A stretch of DNA of 64,000 bases from Pseudarthrobacter chlorophenolicus A6 (GCF_000022025.1 NC_011886.1:2180980-2244979); one strand, 5' to 3'. Counted from the stretch's first letter, positions 55,051-64,000 are shown. Numbers and translations: made by a program. Notes: generated by a model not told the origin, from the sequence alone.

Positions 55051-57576
55051 CTAGGCCGGAACGATGTTGACCAGTTTAGGTGCCCGGACAATGACCGTGC
55101 GGATGCCGCGGCCGTCCAGCGCACGCTGCACGTTCTCCGAGGCCAGCGCCAGCTCGCGCAGGCTGTCCTCGGAAATGTCCGGAGAAATTTCCAGCCGGTC
55201 CCGGACTTTGCCCTGGACCTGGACCACAGCCGTGACGGTGTCCTGGACCAGCAGGGACGGATCGTGTGCCGGCCAGCCGGCGTTGGCCACGGACGCAGGG
55301 TGGCCCAGCACGTTCCACATGTCCTCCGCCGTGTAAGGGGCGAACAGGCTGAGGATCACGGCCACTGCTTCGGCCGCTTCTCGGACTGCGGGGTCCGCTC
55401 CCCCGGCCCCGGAGTCGATGGCCTTGCGGGTGGCATTAACGAGTTCCATCAGCTTGGCCACGACGACGTTGAACTTGTTGGCGTCGAGCAGTTCGGCAGC
55501 GTCGGCGATGGTGCGGTGCGTGACGGAACGCAGCCCGCGGTCGCCGGCGCTGGCTTCGGTACCGGGGGAACTGGTCACATCCTGGGCCAGGCGCCATGCA
55601 CGGGCAAGGAACTTCGCCGATCCGGACGGGGAGACATCTGCCCAGTCCACATCGTCCTCAGGCGGGGACGCGAACACCATGGTCAGGCGGACGGCATCGA
55701 CGCCGTACTTGTCCAGCTGCTCGCCGAGGTCCACCCCGTTGCCCAGGGACTTGCTCATGGCTTTGCCGCCGTTGAGCACCTGCCCCTGGTTGAGGAGGGC
55801 GCTGAAGGGCTCACTGGCTTCAATCAGGCCGAGATCGTTGATGACCTTGGTGAAGAAGCGGGCGTACAGCAGGTGGAGGATGGCGTGCTCCACGCCGCCC
55901 ACGTACTGCCCCACCGGCATCCAGTCATTGATCTTGGCCGGATCGAACGGCCCCTCGGTGTAGTCCGGTGAGACGAAGCGCAGGAAGTACCAGGACGAAT
56001 CCACGAACGTGTCCATGGTGTCAGTGTCGCGCTTGGCGGCACCGTGGCAGTTGGGGCACTCCACATTGACCCAGTCTTCGGCCGCGGCCAGGGGCGAAGT
56101 GCCCTTGGGTGCCAGGTCCTCGCCGCGCAGGTCCGACGGCAGGGTGACGGGCAGCTGCTCGTCCGGTACCGGAACTTCTCCACAGGATGGGCAGTGGATG
56201 ATGGGGATGGGTGTGCCCCAGAACCGCTGGCGGCTGAGCAGCCAGTCACGGAGCCGGAAGTTCACGAACTTCTCGCCGGTGCCCTGGCGCTCCAGGATGG
56301 CGATGGCCGCCGGAATGGCTTCGGCCTTGGGCAGGCCGTCCAGTTCGCCCGAATTGATCAGGGTGCCTTCTCCCGCGGTGGCGGTACCCGTGGCGGCAGG
56401 GTCTTCCTCGCCGGTGTCCAGGACGGCCCGGACCGGCAGGTCGAACGTCTTGGCGAAGTCCAGGTCGCGCTGGTCGTGGGCGGGCACGGCCATGATGGCT
56501 CCGGTGCCGTAGTCGGCGAGGACGTAGTCCGCAGCCCACACCGGCAGCTTCTCGCCGTTCAGCGGGTTGATGGCGTAGCGGCCGGTAAACACACCGGTCT
56601 TCTCCCGCTCGGTGGACTGCCGCTCAATCTCGGAAAGTGCCTTGACCGTCTCCCGGTATTCGTCCAGCGCTGCGGCGTGCTCATCGGTGACGAGCTCGAC
56701 GGCGATCGGCGCGTCCGCGGCGACCACGAAGAACGTTGCGCCGTACAGGGTGTCCGGGCGCGTGGTGAAGACAGTCACGTCCTTGGCGGGCTTGCCGCCG
56801 TCGGCCTCAATGACGAAGTTGACGTGCGCACCTTCGGAGCGGCCGATCCAGTTCTTCTGCATTGCCAGGACCCGCTCAGGCCAGTGACCGCGGAGCTGTT
56901 CCATGTCGTCGAGCAGGCGGTCCGCGTAGTCGGTGATCTTGAAGTACCACTGGTTCAGCGACTTCTTGGTGACCACAGTGCCGCAACGTTCGCAGGCACC
57001 GTTGACCACCTGTTCGTTGGCCAGGACAGTCTGGTCCTTGGGGCACCAGTTGACCGGGGAGTTCTTCCGGTAAGCCAGGCCGCGCTCGTAGAAGCGCTTG
57101 AACAGCCACTGAGTCCAGCGGTAGTACTCAGGATCTGACGTGTGCAGCCGGCGGGACCAGTCTGCCGAGATGGCGTAGCGCTTGAAGGACGCCGCCTGGG
57201 TGTCGATGTTGGTGTAGGTCCACTCACTGGGGTGGGCGTTGCGCTTGATCGCGGCGTTCTCGGCCGGGAGGCCAAAGGAGTCCCAACCGATGGGGTGCAG
57301 CACGTCGAACCCCTGCTGGCGCAGGTAGCGGGCCACCACGTCGCCCATGGCGAAGGCCTCCGCGTGGCCCATGTGCAGGTCGCCGGAAGGGTAAGGGAAC
57401 ATGTCCAGCACGTAGCGCCGTTCCCGAGAGCCGTCGTCGGCCGGGGTGAAGACCTTGAGGTCCTCCCACACCTGCGGCCATCTGGCCTCCATCGCGGCAA
57501 AACTGTAGGTGCCCTCCTCGGGCCCGTCTGCCGCCACTGCTGCTGTTCCGGTGTCTGTCTCCGGCTGAACGCCCAC
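55051..57576 (-). CDS. leuS: leucyl-tRNA synthetase
   Basis: 841-residue class I synthetase: HIGH motif HMGH (68-71, in [19 protein letters not shown]), CP1 editing domain (about 225-420), catalytic KMSKS-type loop AMSKS (about 606-610, [13 protein letters not shown]), anticodon-binding domain and C-terminal appendage. Charges tRNA-Leu. GTG start. An upstream leader with a Leu-rich mini-ORF and an intrinsic terminator indicates attenuation control by leucyl-tRNA supply. Confidence 0.97.
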   Translation of the reverse strand: MGVQPETDTGTAAVAADGPEEGTYSFAAMEARWPQVWEDLKVFTPADDGSRERRYVLDMFPYPSGDLHMGHAEAFAMGDVVARYLRQQGFDVLHPIGWDSFGLPAENAAIKRNAHPSEWTYTNIDTQAASFKRYAISADWSRRLHTSDPEYYRWTQWLFKRFYERGLAYRKNSPVNWCPKDQTVLANEQVVNGACERCGTVVTKKSLNQWYFKITDYADRLLDDMEQLRGHWPERVLAMQKNWIGRSEGAHVNFVIEADGGKPAKDVTVFTTRPDTLYGATFFVVAADAPIAVELVTDEHAAALDEYRETVKALSEIERQSTEREKTGVFTGRYAINPLNGEKLPVWAADYVLADYGTGAIMAVPAHDQRDLDFAKTFDLPVRAVLDTGEEDPAATGTATAGEGTLINSGELDGLPKAEAIPAAIAILERQGTGEKFVNFRLRDWLLSRQRFWGTPIPIIHCPSCGEVPVPDEQLPVTLPSDLRGEDLAPKGTSPLAAAEDWVNVECPNCHGAAKRDTDTMDTFVDSSWYFLRFVSPDYTEGPFDPAKINDWMPVGQYVGGVEHAILHLLYARFFTKVINDLGLIEASEPFSALLNQGQVLNGGKAMSKSLGNGVDLGEQLDKYGVDAVRLTMVFASPPEDDVDWADVSPSGSAKFLARAWRLAQDVTSSPGTEASAGDRGLRSVTHRTIADAAELLDANKFNVVVAKLMELVNATRKAIDSGAGGADPAVREAAEAVAVILSLFAPYTAEDMWNVLGHPASVANAGWPAHDPSLLVQDTVTAVVQVQGKVRDRLEISPDISEDSLRELALASENVQRALDGRGIRTVIVRAPKLVNIVPA

Positions 57577-57691
57577 TGCTGCCCTCTTCTGTTCTGTCTA
57601 GCCTAGTGTTCCGAAACGTCATATTCCGGCACGACGGCCTGATCCCTGCTTGCTGGTGTTCGCTGCCCGGAGGTACCCCAGACACACAAAA

Positions 57692-57711
57692 GCCCCTCGA
57701 CATGGAGGGGC
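57692..57711 (-). terminator. leuS attenuator terminator
   Basis: GCCCCTC-CATGTC-GAGGGGC on the minus strand followed by TTTTGTGTGT, an intrinsic terminator facing leuS and about 110 bp upstream of its start. It sits 37 bp downstream of the leader ORF. An upstream stem (GCCGCCCGG at 57749-57741 with CCGAGCGGC at 57721-57713) is adjacent and could be part of the alternative fold. Confidence 0.8.
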
Positions 57712-57747
57712 GGCCGCTCGGCAATCCGTAGTCGGGATACCGGGCGG

Positions 57748-57774
57748 CTAGCTAAGCACAAGGATCGCACGCAT
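57748..57774 (-). CDS. leuS leader peptide, 8 aa
   Basis: ATG CGT GCG ATC CTT GTG CTT AGC TAG: peptide MRAILVLS, two Leu codons plus Ile and Val in eight. TAGAGT, a good -10 hexamer, ends six bases before the ATG, so this frame would be translated from a leaderless mRNA. Followed by a stem and an intrinsic terminator upstream of leuS. Confidence 0.68.
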   Translation of the reverse strand: MRAILVLS

Positions 57775-57854
57775 AGGACTACTCTAGCGCACCGGGAAAC
57801 GCCTCACCGTAAGCCGCCACGAGCGGCTGAATCGGCCGGCACGGAAATACCGAG

Positions 57855-57916
57855 CTGTTGAGGGGGCCCGGGAGCGGCTTCGGGCGTCCGCGAAGCGGGC
57901 GGGGCCCCCTCAACAG
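57855..57916. repeat. 15-bp inverted repeat with inner hairpin after glpK
   Basis: CTGTTGAGGGGGCCC (57855-57869) and its perfect complement (57902-57916) enclose 32 nt with an inner GCTTCG/CGAAGC stem. 21 bp after the glpK stop and upstream of the leuS promoter. May be the glpK terminator, although no T-run follows, or a dispersed palindromic repeat unit. Confidence 0.6.
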
Positions 57917-57937
57917 TGAAGGCATCGGCTCGTAGGC

Positions 57938-59452
57938 CTACTTCACGTCCTCGTCGACCCAGTCCATGGACTTGGTGACCGCCTTGCGCCAGAGCCGCAT
58001 CTGGCGTTCCTGCTCGGCCTGGTCCAGCTGGGGTTCCCAGCGCTTGTCCTCGGACCAGTTGGACGAGAGTTCGCCGAGGTCCTTCCAGAACCCGACGGCC
58101 AGCCCGGCCGCATATGCTGCACCCAAAGCTGTGGTCTCGATGACCTTCGGACGGATCACGGGAACGCCGAGGATGTCCGCCTGGAACTGCATCAGCGCGT
58201 CATTGGCGACCATGCCGCCGTCGACCTTCAACTCCGTCAGCGGAACACCGGAGTCCGCGTTGACGGCGTCCAGCACCTCACGGGTCTGGAACGCCGTTGA
58301 CTCCAGCGCCGCCCGGGCAATGTGGTTCTTGTTGACGAACCTGGTGAGGCCAACAATCGCGCCGCGAGCATCCGGGCGCCAGTACGGCGCGAACAGGCCC
58401 GAGAACGCCGGGACGATGTAGACGCCGCCGTTGTCCTTGACGGAGGCAGCCAGGGTTTCGACCTCGGGGGCGCTGCTGATCATGCCCAGGTTGTCCCGCA
58501 GCCACTGGATCAGCGAACCCGTGACGGCGATTGAACCTTCCAGCGCGTAGTGGGGCTTGGCGTCGCCCAGCTTGTAGCCCACCGTGGTGAGCAGCCCGTT
58601 CTTCGAATGGACGATTTCCTCCCCGGTGTTGAAAATCAGGAAGCAGCCGGTGCCGTACGTGTTCTTGGCCTCGCCCGTTTCGAAGGCCGCCTGGCCGAAG
58701 GTGGCCGCCTGCTGGTCGCCCAGGATGCCCGCCACCGGGGTTTCACGCAGCAGTTGCGAGGTGTGGACAGTGCCGTACACCTCGGAGGACGACTTGATCT
58801 CCGGCATCATGCTGCGCGGAACACCGAAGATGCCGAGGATCTCCTCGTCCCACTGCAGGGTTTCCAGGTCCATGAAAAGCGTCCGGGATGCGTTCGTGAC
58901 GTCGGTGACGTGCACCCCGCCGTCCACGCCGCCGGTGAGGTTCCACAACACCCAGCAGTCGGTGTTGCCGAAGACCAGGTTGCCGGCCTCCGCCTTTTCG
59001 CGGGCGCCGTCCACGTTGTCCAGGATCCATTTGATTTTGGTGCCGGAGAAGTAAGTTGCCAGCGGCAGGCCCACCTTCTGTTTGAAGCGGTCACCGCCGC
59101 CGTCCTTGGACAGTTCGTCGACGATGTCCTGCGTCCGGGTGTCCTGCCACACGATGGCGTTGTACACGGGCTCGCCGGTGGTCTTGTCCCACACCACAGC
59201 GGTTTCACGCTGGTTGGTGATGCCGACGGCGGCGATGTCGTGCCGCGTCAGGTTCGCCTTGGACAGGGCGGAGGCAATGACCTCACGGGTGTTGTTCCAG
59301 ATTTCCGCGGCATCGTGCTCCACCCATCCTGCTTTGGGGAAGATCTGCTCGTGTTCCATCTGGCCCGAGGAGACAATGGCGCCGCTGTGGTCAAAGATGA
59401 TGGCGCGCGTACTGGTGGTGCCCTGGTCAATGGCGATTACGTACTGGTTCAT
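57938..59452 (-). CDS. glpK: glycerol kinase
   Basis: 504-residue FGGY kinase that phosphorylates glycerol to sn-glycerol-3-phosphate. Seen: [18 protein letters not shown] (phosphate 1), [30 protein letters not shown] and the C-terminal adenosine motif [18 protein letters not shown]. The ATG at 59452 is the family start; the frame runs on upstream into the glpF 3' region. Third gene of glpD-glpF-glpK. Confidence 0.97.
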   Translation of the reverse strand: MNQYVIAIDQGTTSTRAIIFDHSGAIVSSGQMEHEQIFPKAGWVEHDAAEIWNNTREVIASALSKANLTRHDIAAVGITNQRETAVVWDKTTGEPVYNAIVWQDTRTQDIVDELSKDGGGDRFKQKVGLPLATYFSGTKIKWILDNVDGAREKAEAGNLVFGNTDCWVLWNLTGGVDGGVHVTDVTNASRTLFMDLETLQWDEEILGIFGVPRSMMPEIKSSSEVYGTVHTSQLLRETPVAGILGDQQAATFGQAAFETGEAKNTYGTGCFLIFNTGEEIVHSKNGLLTTVGYKLGDAKPHYALEGSIAVTGSLIQWLRDNLGMISSAPEVETLAASVKDNGGVYIVPAFSGLFAPYWRPDARGAIVGLTRFVNKNHIARAALESTAFQTREVLDAVNADSGVPLTELKVDGGMVANDALMQFQADILGVPVIRPKVIETTALGAAYAAGLAVGFWKDLGELSSNWSEDKRWEPQLDQAEQERQMRLWRKAVTKSMDWVDEDVK

Positions 59453-59495
59453 GGTGACGTCCTTGTCTGTTTGGTGGAAGGGTTGGCTCAGCTGT

Positions 59496-60245
59496 TCAGG
59501 CTGCTGCGGTGATGATGATGGGGGCAATCTTGGCTACGATGCCGCCGAGGGCACCGCCCACCAGGGGGCCCACGACGGGAATCCAGGAGTAGCTCCAGTC
59601 GCTGGAGCCCTTGCCCTTGATCGGGAGGAGGGCATGGGCGATGCGGGGGCCAAGGTCACGGGCCGGGTTGATGGCGTACCCGGTGGGGCCACCCAGGGAT
59701 ACGCCGATACCGACGACAAGCAGGGCAACAGCGAGCGGGCCGAGGCCGGACGGGGTGCCGCCGAACGTGAGGATGACGAAGACCAGCACAAAGGTGCCGA
59801 TGATCTCCGTCACCAGGTTCCACGGGGTGGAGCGGATGGCCGGGCCGGTGGAGAAGACGCCGAGCTTGCTGGCAGCGGCTTCTTCCGTATCGAAGTGCTG
59901 CTTGTAGGCGAGCCAGCAGACCACAGCGCCAAGGAAGGCGCCCACCATCTCACCGGCGAAGTAGGTCAGCGTTGAAGCTACATCCACGGGGACATCGGGC
60001 GCGTACTCCGCCTTGCCGTTGATCAGCAGTCCGAGGGTCACGGCCGGGTTCAGGTGCGCTCCCGACTTGGCGGCGACGAAGACGCCGGCGAACACGGCGA
60101 TGCCCCATCCCCACGTGACCATCAGGAATCCGCCGCTGTTGCCTTTCGTCCCCCGCAGGGCAACGTTTGCGACGACGCCGCAGCCCAGCAGGGTCAGCAT
60201 CGCCGTCCCGAACACTTCGGATAAGAAAACAATTCCAAGAGACAT
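59496..60245 (-). CDS. glpF: MIP-family glycerol facilitator
   Basis: 249 residues, six membrane helices plus two half-helices with the NPA motifs HLNPAVTLG (Asn66) and [12 protein letters not shown]. The Asp after the second NPA box (NPARD) marks the glycerol facilitator rather than water-only aquaporins. Carries glycerol into the cell for GlpK. ATG start. 43 bp upstream of glpK. Confidence 0.95.
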   Translation of the reverse strand: MSLGIVFLSEVFGTAMLTLLGCGVVANVALRGTKGNSGGFLMVTWGWGIAVFAGVFVAAKSGAHLNPAVTLGLLINGKAEYAPDVPVDVASTLTYFAGEMVGAFLGAVVCWLAYKQHFDTEEAAASKLGVFSTGPAIRSTPWNLVTEIIGTFVLVFVILTFGGTPSGLGPLAVALLVVGIGVSLGGPTGYAINPARDLGPRIAHALLPIKGKGSSDWSYSWIPVVGPLVGGALGGIVAKIAPIIITAAA

Positions 60246-60271
60246 CTTTGACTCCTCTTTATTTTGTTGTT

Positions 60272-60322
60272 GGCCCTTCGCGGGTTGAAGGGCCGTCGGG
60301 CCGGGACGGTTTTCGTCCCGGC
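60272..60322 (-). other. two hairpins between glpD and glpF
   Basis: GGCCCTTC/GAAGGGCC (60272-60294) and GCCGGGACG/CGTCCCGGC (60300-60322) lie in the 89-bp gap. On the minus strand the second is encountered first after glpD. Neither has a T-run. They may slow 3' decay or cut readthrough into glpFK. Confidence 0.5.
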
Positions 60323-60334
60323 TGGCAGCCCGGC

Positions 60335-62185
60335 CTAAGCGACCAGGCTGTGTGTTTCCACTCTGTGCAGCCGCTGCAGGACTTCCTGGGCGTGACTGAT
60401 CTCAGCGCTCCGGGCGGCGGCGTCCCACTGCAGCGGACCGGACATGACCTCGGCCACCTCGTTCAGGAGTTCGCCGGTCACAAGTCCCCGAAAAGCCAGG
60501 GAGGTGCGCCGGATCAGCACGTCCACCAGGTGCCCTACCTGTTCGTGGGCTGCCATGAACTCCAGTTCGCGGACGCTCAGTTCGCGGGTTGAGTGCAGGA
60601 GCCGGTCCGGACCGGCGTCGAGGTATTCGATCACCGCTTCGGCGCGGGTGCCGTACCGGGTCAGGAGCCCGGCAGTGCGGTCCGCGTCCCGGCCGCGGCC
60701 CATGTGGGCCTTGAGCCACCGCTGCACTCCGGCGTCGTCCGCCGGGAACCCGGCGCCGCCGCCGATGGGCAGCTGCGCCGTGGAGATTTTGCGGTGCATG
60801 CCGAGCTCTGCCAGGACATCGTTGGTGAGGTGTTCGGCCAGGGCACGGAAAGTGGTCCATTTGCCGCCCACCAGGCTGAGTACGACGGCGCCGGTCCCCG
60901 TGGGTGCCGGGCGGCGGGTTTCGATGCGGTAGTCACGGGAGACGAAGCCCGGCTGGGTGGCATCGTGCCTGGGCAGGGGGCGCACTCCCGAGAAGGTGTA
61001 GACAATCTGGTTCCGAGTGACAGGGATTTTCGGGAAGACGTGCCCCACCAGGTCGAAGAAGTAGTCAATTTCCTCATCGGTGCAGACCGAGTCCTGTGAC
61101 ATGTCGGCGTCGACGTCGGTGGTGCCGACCAGCACCCGGTCACCCATCGGGTAGATGAGGACGATGCGGCCGTCAGTGTGTTCGAAGAAGATTTCCCGGC
61201 CCCGGCAGGCAGCGAGCAGTTCGGGAGAGTCGAGCACAATGTGGGAGCCCTTCGTGCCGCCCATGAACCGCGACGCGGTGCCCATCGCTTCGTTGGTCAG
61301 GTCCACCCAAGCGCCGGTGGTGTTCACGATGACGTCGGCGGTGAAGTCGAACTCCTCCCCCGTCAGCTCGTCGCGCAACCGGACGGTGCCGCCCTTGCCG
61401 GTGCCGGGGTTGGGGCGGGAGGTCATGGACTGCAGGGAAAGGTAGTTGCTGGCACGTGCGCTGCTTCCCTGGCCGGCAGCTGCCCCCGGAGCCGACTGGC
61501 CCGCCTTCTCGCCGTCCTGCAGCACATCCAGGGTGAGTCGCTCGGGGTTGTGCACCGAGGCGTCGAAGTAGGTGGCCGCGTATTTGACGTCGGGACGAAG
61601 GTCCGGCAGTTCTGCGAGGGCCCGCTTGTGTCCACGGAACTGGTGGCGCGGAACACTGCCGCCGTCCCTGGAGAAGGAGTCGTAGAGGCTCAGCCCCAGC
61701 TTGATGAGGAAGGCCCCGCGCTCCTTCGGCTTGCCCTGCTGTTTGTGCGTCAGGAACCGCAACGGCGCCGAAAGGATGCCGGAGAAGGTGCTGAAGATGG
61801 GAATGGTGGTCTGCAGCGGCTTGACGTAGTGGGGTGCGATCCGCAGCAGCCTGTTGCGTTCAACCACTGACTCGCGGACAAGCCTGAACTCGCCGTTTTC
61901 CAGGTAGCGGATGCCGCCGTGGATCATGTGGGACGACGCTCCGCTGGCGCCCTGGCAGTAGTCGCCGCGTTCCACGAGGGCGACGTCAACGCCCTGCAGC
62001 GCGAGGTCCCGGAAGGTCCCGACGCCGTTGATGCCTCCGCCCACCACCAGCACTTTCGCGTGCGGCCGGAGCCTGAGGTTATGGACGGAATTGCGTTCCG
62101 CTGCCGGCTTTGGCGCGGGTGCTGCAGATGGTTGGACAGTTGGATCCTTGGGTCCCAAAACGACTCCCTTGGGCTTTGCGTGCAT
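60335..62185 (-). CDS. glpD: glycerol-3-phosphate dehydrogenase (FAD, respiratory)
   Basis: 616 residues from the ATG at 62185. FAD site VLVVGGGINGVGTFRDLALQ, then GASGASSHMIHGGIRYLE, the catalytic-domain VGTTDVDAD and PLPRHD segments, and a C-terminal helical DAO_C domain (about 490-616). Oxidises glycerol-3-phosphate to dihydroxyacetone phosphate with electrons to menaquinone. An extra Gly/Ser/Pro-rich loop is present around residues 225-265. The upstream in-frame start at 62224 lies before the likely transcript start, so 62185 is preferred. First gene of glpD-glpF-glpK. Confidence 0.94.
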   Translation of the reverse strand: MHAKPKGVVLGPKDPTVQPSAAPAPKPAAERNSVHNLRLRPHAKVLVVGGGINGVGTFRDLALQGVDVALVERGDYCQGASGASSHMIHGGIRYLENGEFRLVRESVVERNRLLRIAPHYVKPLQTTIPIFSTFSGILSAPLRFLTHKQQGKPKERGAFLIKLGLSLYDSFSRDGGSVPRHQFRGHKRALAELPDLRPDVKYAATYFDASVHNPERLTLDVLQDGEKAGQSAPGAAAGQGSSARASNYLSLQSMTSRPNPGTGKGGTVRLRDELTGEEFDFTADVIVNTTGAWVDLTNEAMGTASRFMGGTKGSHIVLDSPELLAACRGREIFFEHTDGRIVLIYPMGDRVLVGTTDVDADMSQDSVCTDEEIDYFFDLVGHVFPKIPVTRNQIVYTFSGVRPLPRHDATQPGFVSRDYRIETRRPAPTGTGAVVLSLVGGKWTTFRALAEHLTNDVLAELGMHRKISTAQLPIGGGAGFPADDAGVQRWLKAHMGRGRDADRTAGLLTRYGTRAEAVIEYLDAGPDRLLHSTRELSVRELEFMAAHEQVGHLVDVLIRRTSLAFRGLVTGELLNEVAEVMSGPLQWDAAARSAEISHAQEVLQRLHRVETHSLVA

Positions 62186-62222
62186 GGTGCGTCCGCGCCG
62201 TGGATGCGGCGCTGTATGCACC

Positions 62223-62252
62223 ATTCTTTGGAGTAATGGAAAATGGAGTCAA
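62223..62252 (-). promoter_or_regulatory. glpD promoter
   Basis: Minus strand TTGACT (62252-62247), 18-nt spacer, AAGAAT (62228-62223); transcript start about 62216, giving a leader of about 30 nt before the ATG at 62185. The palindrome at 62259-62272 abuts the -35. Confidence 0.5.
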
Positions 62253-62258
62253 GCACTA

Positions 62259-62272
62259 TGCACAAATGTGCA
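62259..62272. promoter_or_regulatory. operator-like palindrome between glpD and SorC regulator
   Basis: TGCACA-AA-TGTGCA, six-bp perfect arms, directly upstream of the glpD -35 and 13 bp before the regulator start codon. A second TGCACAAATGT occurs at 62321-62331, 62 bp further, inside the regulator gene. Confidence 0.55.
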
Positions 62273-62285
62273 GATCGGACTGGAA

Positions 62286-63260
62286 ATGGCCGCCTCCCGG
62301 CATGCAGACGCGCTCCGCGCTGCACAAATGTATTACCTGCAGGACCTCACCATGGATGCGATAGCGCGCGAACTCCGGACGTCCCGTTCCACGGTGTCGC
62401 GGCTGCTCTCGGCTGCCCGCGACTCCGGCCTGGTGCAGGTGCAGATCCGTAACCCACTCGATACCGGCCCCGAGCTGGAGGGCATGATCCGCAGGCGGTT
62501 CAACGTCGACGTCCATGTGGTCCCTGTCCTGGAAACGCTGAACGAAGCGGAAACCCTTGACCGCGTAGCCATCCAGGCTGCGCGCACCATTGGTCCGCTG
62601 GTGGACTCCAACGCCATCATCGGGGTCGCCTGGGGATCCACCCTTAGCGCCGTAAGCCGGCACCTGACCAGGAAGATCACGCATGACAGCGTCATCGTGC
62701 AACTGAACGGCGCGGGCAACATGCACACCACCGGCATAACGTACGCCAGCGACATCATGCGCAGGTTCGGCAGCGCCTACGGTGCCCGCGTGGAGCAGTT
62801 CCCGGTACCCGCCTTCTTCGACCATGCCGCCACCAAGACCGCCATGTGGAATGAACGCAGCGTGCAGCGCATCCTCGAGCTGCAGGCCAAAATGAGCATC
62901 GCCATCTTCGGTGTGGGCTCCGTCAACGCCGACTACCCCAGCCACGTCTATGCGGGCGGCTACCTCGATGAAGCCGACCTCAACATCCTCGCAACGTCCG
63001 ACGTGGTGGGCGACGTGGCCACGGTGTTCTTCCGCAGTGACGGCTCCTCCGACGGGATCATCCTGAACGAACGCTCCACGGGGCCGGGCCTCGCCCAGCT
63101 CAGACAGGTCCGCCGAAGGATCTGCGTGGTGTCCGGAGTGTCCAAGATCAACGGCCTGCGCGGCGCCCTGGCAGCCAACCTGGCCACAGACCTGATCCTG
63201 GATGAGGCCACCGCGCGCCGCCTGGTGGATTTCGAAAGCCTGGCCCCGCGCAATGGGTAG
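62286..63260 (+). CDS. SorC/DeoR-type sugar-binding transcriptional regulator
   Basis: 324 residues: an N-terminal helix-turn-helix (about 14-50: YYLQDLTMDAIARELRTSRS, TVSRLLSAARDSGLVQVQI) and a SorC sugar-phosphate-binding domain (about 60-320: GVAWGSTLSAVSRHLTRK, IFGVGSVNADYPSHVYAGGY, VVSGVSKINGLRGALAANLA). The ATG at 62286 (MAASRHADALRAAQ) is chosen; a GTG at 62268 is possible. Divergent from glpD, so it very likely controls glycerol uptake, probably with glycerol-3-phosphate or a related ester as signal (inference). Confidence 0.9.
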   Translation: MAASRHADALRAAQMYYLQDLTMDAIARELRTSRSTVSRLLSAARDSGLVQVQIRNPLDTGPELEGMIRRRFNVDVHVVPVLETLNEAETLDRVAIQAARTIGPLVDSNAIIGVAWGSTLSAVSRHLTRKITHDSVIVQLNGAGNMHTTGITYASDIMRRFGSAYGARVEQFPVPAFFDHAATKTAMWNERSVQRILELQAKMSIAIFGVGSVNADYPSHVYAGGYLDEADLNILATSDVVGDVATVFFRSDGSSDGIILNERSTGPGLAQLRQVRRRICVVSGVSKINGLRGALAANLATDLILDEATARRLVDFESLAPRNG

Positions 63261-63270
63261 AGTCGGAACC

Positions 63271-64000
63271 ATGAAAACCTCACCGCGGCTGAGCCTGAAC
63301 AACGGCGTGCTGATCAACCAGCTCGGGTTCGGGCTCTACAAGGTGCCCCCCGCCGACGCCGCAGGGCTGGTACAGACCGCGCTCGCCGCCGGCTACCGCC
63401 ACTTTGATACAGCTGCCATGTACGGCAACGAAACAGGCGTGGCCCGGGGCATCAGCGCCCAGCTCGGCTCCCCGTCCGCGGGAACCGGCGGAGGATCCGG
63501 GGAACTGTTTCCGGGGATCTCCCGGGAAGACATCTTCGTCACCACGAAACTCTGGAACGATCACCATGGCTACGACGCAGCGCTGCGCGCCTTCGACGAC
63601 TCCATGGTCAACCTGGGCCTGGACTACGTGGACCTTTACCTCATCCACTGGCCCTGCCCGCGCAAGAGTCTCTTTCCGGAAACCTACCGTGCCCTCGAAA
63701 CTCTGTACCGCGAAGGCAGGGTGCGGGCCATCGGCGTCAGCAACTTCCAACCGGCCCACCTGGACCGGCTCCTGCAGACGGCCGAAGTGGTGCCCGCCGT
63801 CAACCAGATCGAACTCCACCCCTGGCTCCAGCAGGAGGAACTCCGCCGCAAGCACACGGAACTCGGCATCCTGACCGAAGCATGGAGCCCCCTGGGCCGC
63901 GGCCAGGTCCTCGCCGATCCCGTCATCCAGGCGTGCGCTGCCGAGCACCGGCGGACCCCGGCGCAGGTCATCCTCCGCTGGCACATGCAACTGGGCCACG
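63271..64000 (+). CDS. aldo/keto reductase (3' end outside window)
   Basis: First 243 residues of an NADPH-dependent aldo/keto reductase (2,5-diketo-D-gluconate reductase-like). Catalytic tetrad visible: Asp46 and Tyr51 (FDTAAMYGNE), Lys93 (VTTKLWND) and His126 (LIHWPCP). GVSNFQPAHL and NQIELHPWLQQ also match the family. A Gly/Ser-rich insert (about 65-82) precedes SREDIFVTTK, longer than usual. ATG start 10 bp after the regulator stop, so possibly co-transcribed. The frame is open at the right edge. Confidence 0.93.
   Translation, partial: MKTSPRLSLNNGVLINQLGFGLYKVPPADAAGLVQTALAAGYRHFDTAAMYGNETGVARGISAQLGSPSAGTGGGSGELFPGISREDIFVTTKLWNDHHGYDAALRAFDDSMVNLGLDYVDLYLIHWPCPRKSLFPETYRALETLYREGRVRAIGVSNFQPAHLDRLLQTAEVVPAVNQIELHPWLQQEELRRKHTELGILTEAWSPLGRGQVLADPVIQACAAEHRRTPAQVILRWHMQLGH

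Larger units (their letters stand above)
57577..57937. other. 361-bp leuS leader and glpK 3' region
   Basis: Holds the leuS attenuator (leader ORF 57748-57774, terminator 57692-57711) and a large inverted repeat (57855-57916) after glpK. No other coding frame is convincing. Confidence 0.7.

Noticed and set aside
57577..57780. T-box riboswitch for leuS
   Set aside because: I looked for the conserved T-box sequence (AGGGUGGNACCGCG-like) and a specifier stem before the terminator. Neither is present, while a Leu-codon mini-ORF is.
60272..60322. Riboswitch between glpD and glpF
   Set aside because: Only two simple hairpins without conserved loop sequence; no known aptamer pattern recognised.

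Overview
The window is high-GC, densely coded actinobacterial DNA. Gene families and gene order point to Micrococcaceae, most like Arthrobacter, Pseudarthrobacter or Paenarthrobacter. Evidence for this is the qcrCAB and ctaCDEF respiratory genes with ctaF and a di-haem QcrC, RbpA, HrcA/CIRCE, a DasR-type regulator with a dre-like operator, isolated trpD beside ctaE, many GTG starts and several apparently leaderless genes. I see no tRNA or rRNA gene, CRISPR array, insertion sequence, prophage or integration scar. It reads as ordinary chromosome with a few accessory patches.

Layout. 1-6.5 kb: 3' part of a YtcJ-type amidohydrolase, polyprenol-phosphate mannose synthase, rbpA with a SigR-type promoter, an NfeD/SPFH membrane pair, an RlmA-type rRNA methyltransferase, peptide deformylase and a SnoaL-like protein. 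6.4-9.6 kb: a compact three-gene type III polyketide operon (polyketide synthase, methyltransferase, FAD hydroxylase) resembling the srsABC phenolic-lipid operon of Streptomyces griseus. 9.7-12.1 kb: a cysteine-peptidase-like lipoprotein and small conserved or hypothetical genes, including a 49-residue membrane protein. 12.1-22.7 kb: trpD and the aerobic respiratory genes (ctaE-qcrC-qcrA-qcrB and, convergent, ctaC-ctaD-ctaF), with a GntR regulator/HPr pair between the two arms, then erpA. 22.9-31.8 kb: M20 dipeptidase, DUF3043, pyrD, tandem alpha/beta hydrolases, recO-uppS and leuA. 32-43.9 kb: M13 metallopeptidase, LCP protein, the phoH-ybeY-CBS-era operon, GerMN lipoprotein and hrcA-dnaJ-rsmE. 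44-53.9 kb: DUF3097, DUF4870, lepA-hemW, PemK-like toxin, rpsT and comEA-comEC-holA. 54-64 kb: degV, leuS, the glpD-glpF-glpK operon with a divergent SorC regulator, and a truncated aldo/keto reductase.

The most interesting material is regulatory. leuA and leuS are each preceded by a tiny leader ORF rich in Leu codons (18 and 8 codons). Both start with Met-Arg-Ala, both sit six bases after a -10-like hexamer (leaderless), and both end in a nearly identical CTTAGCT(A)GCCGC segment. The leuS leader is followed by an intrinsic terminator upstream of the gene, the arrangement of ribosome-mediated attenuation. Other sites are the SigR promoter plus palindrome at rbpA, a dre site between the GntR and HPr genes, a CIRCE element shared by hrcA and DUF3097, an operator-like palindrome between glpD and the SorC gene, and 11-bp-phased repeats upstream of the GerMN lipoprotein. 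DUF3097 itself shows Toprim-like signatures. All functional calls come from reading the protein sequences; no database search was run.
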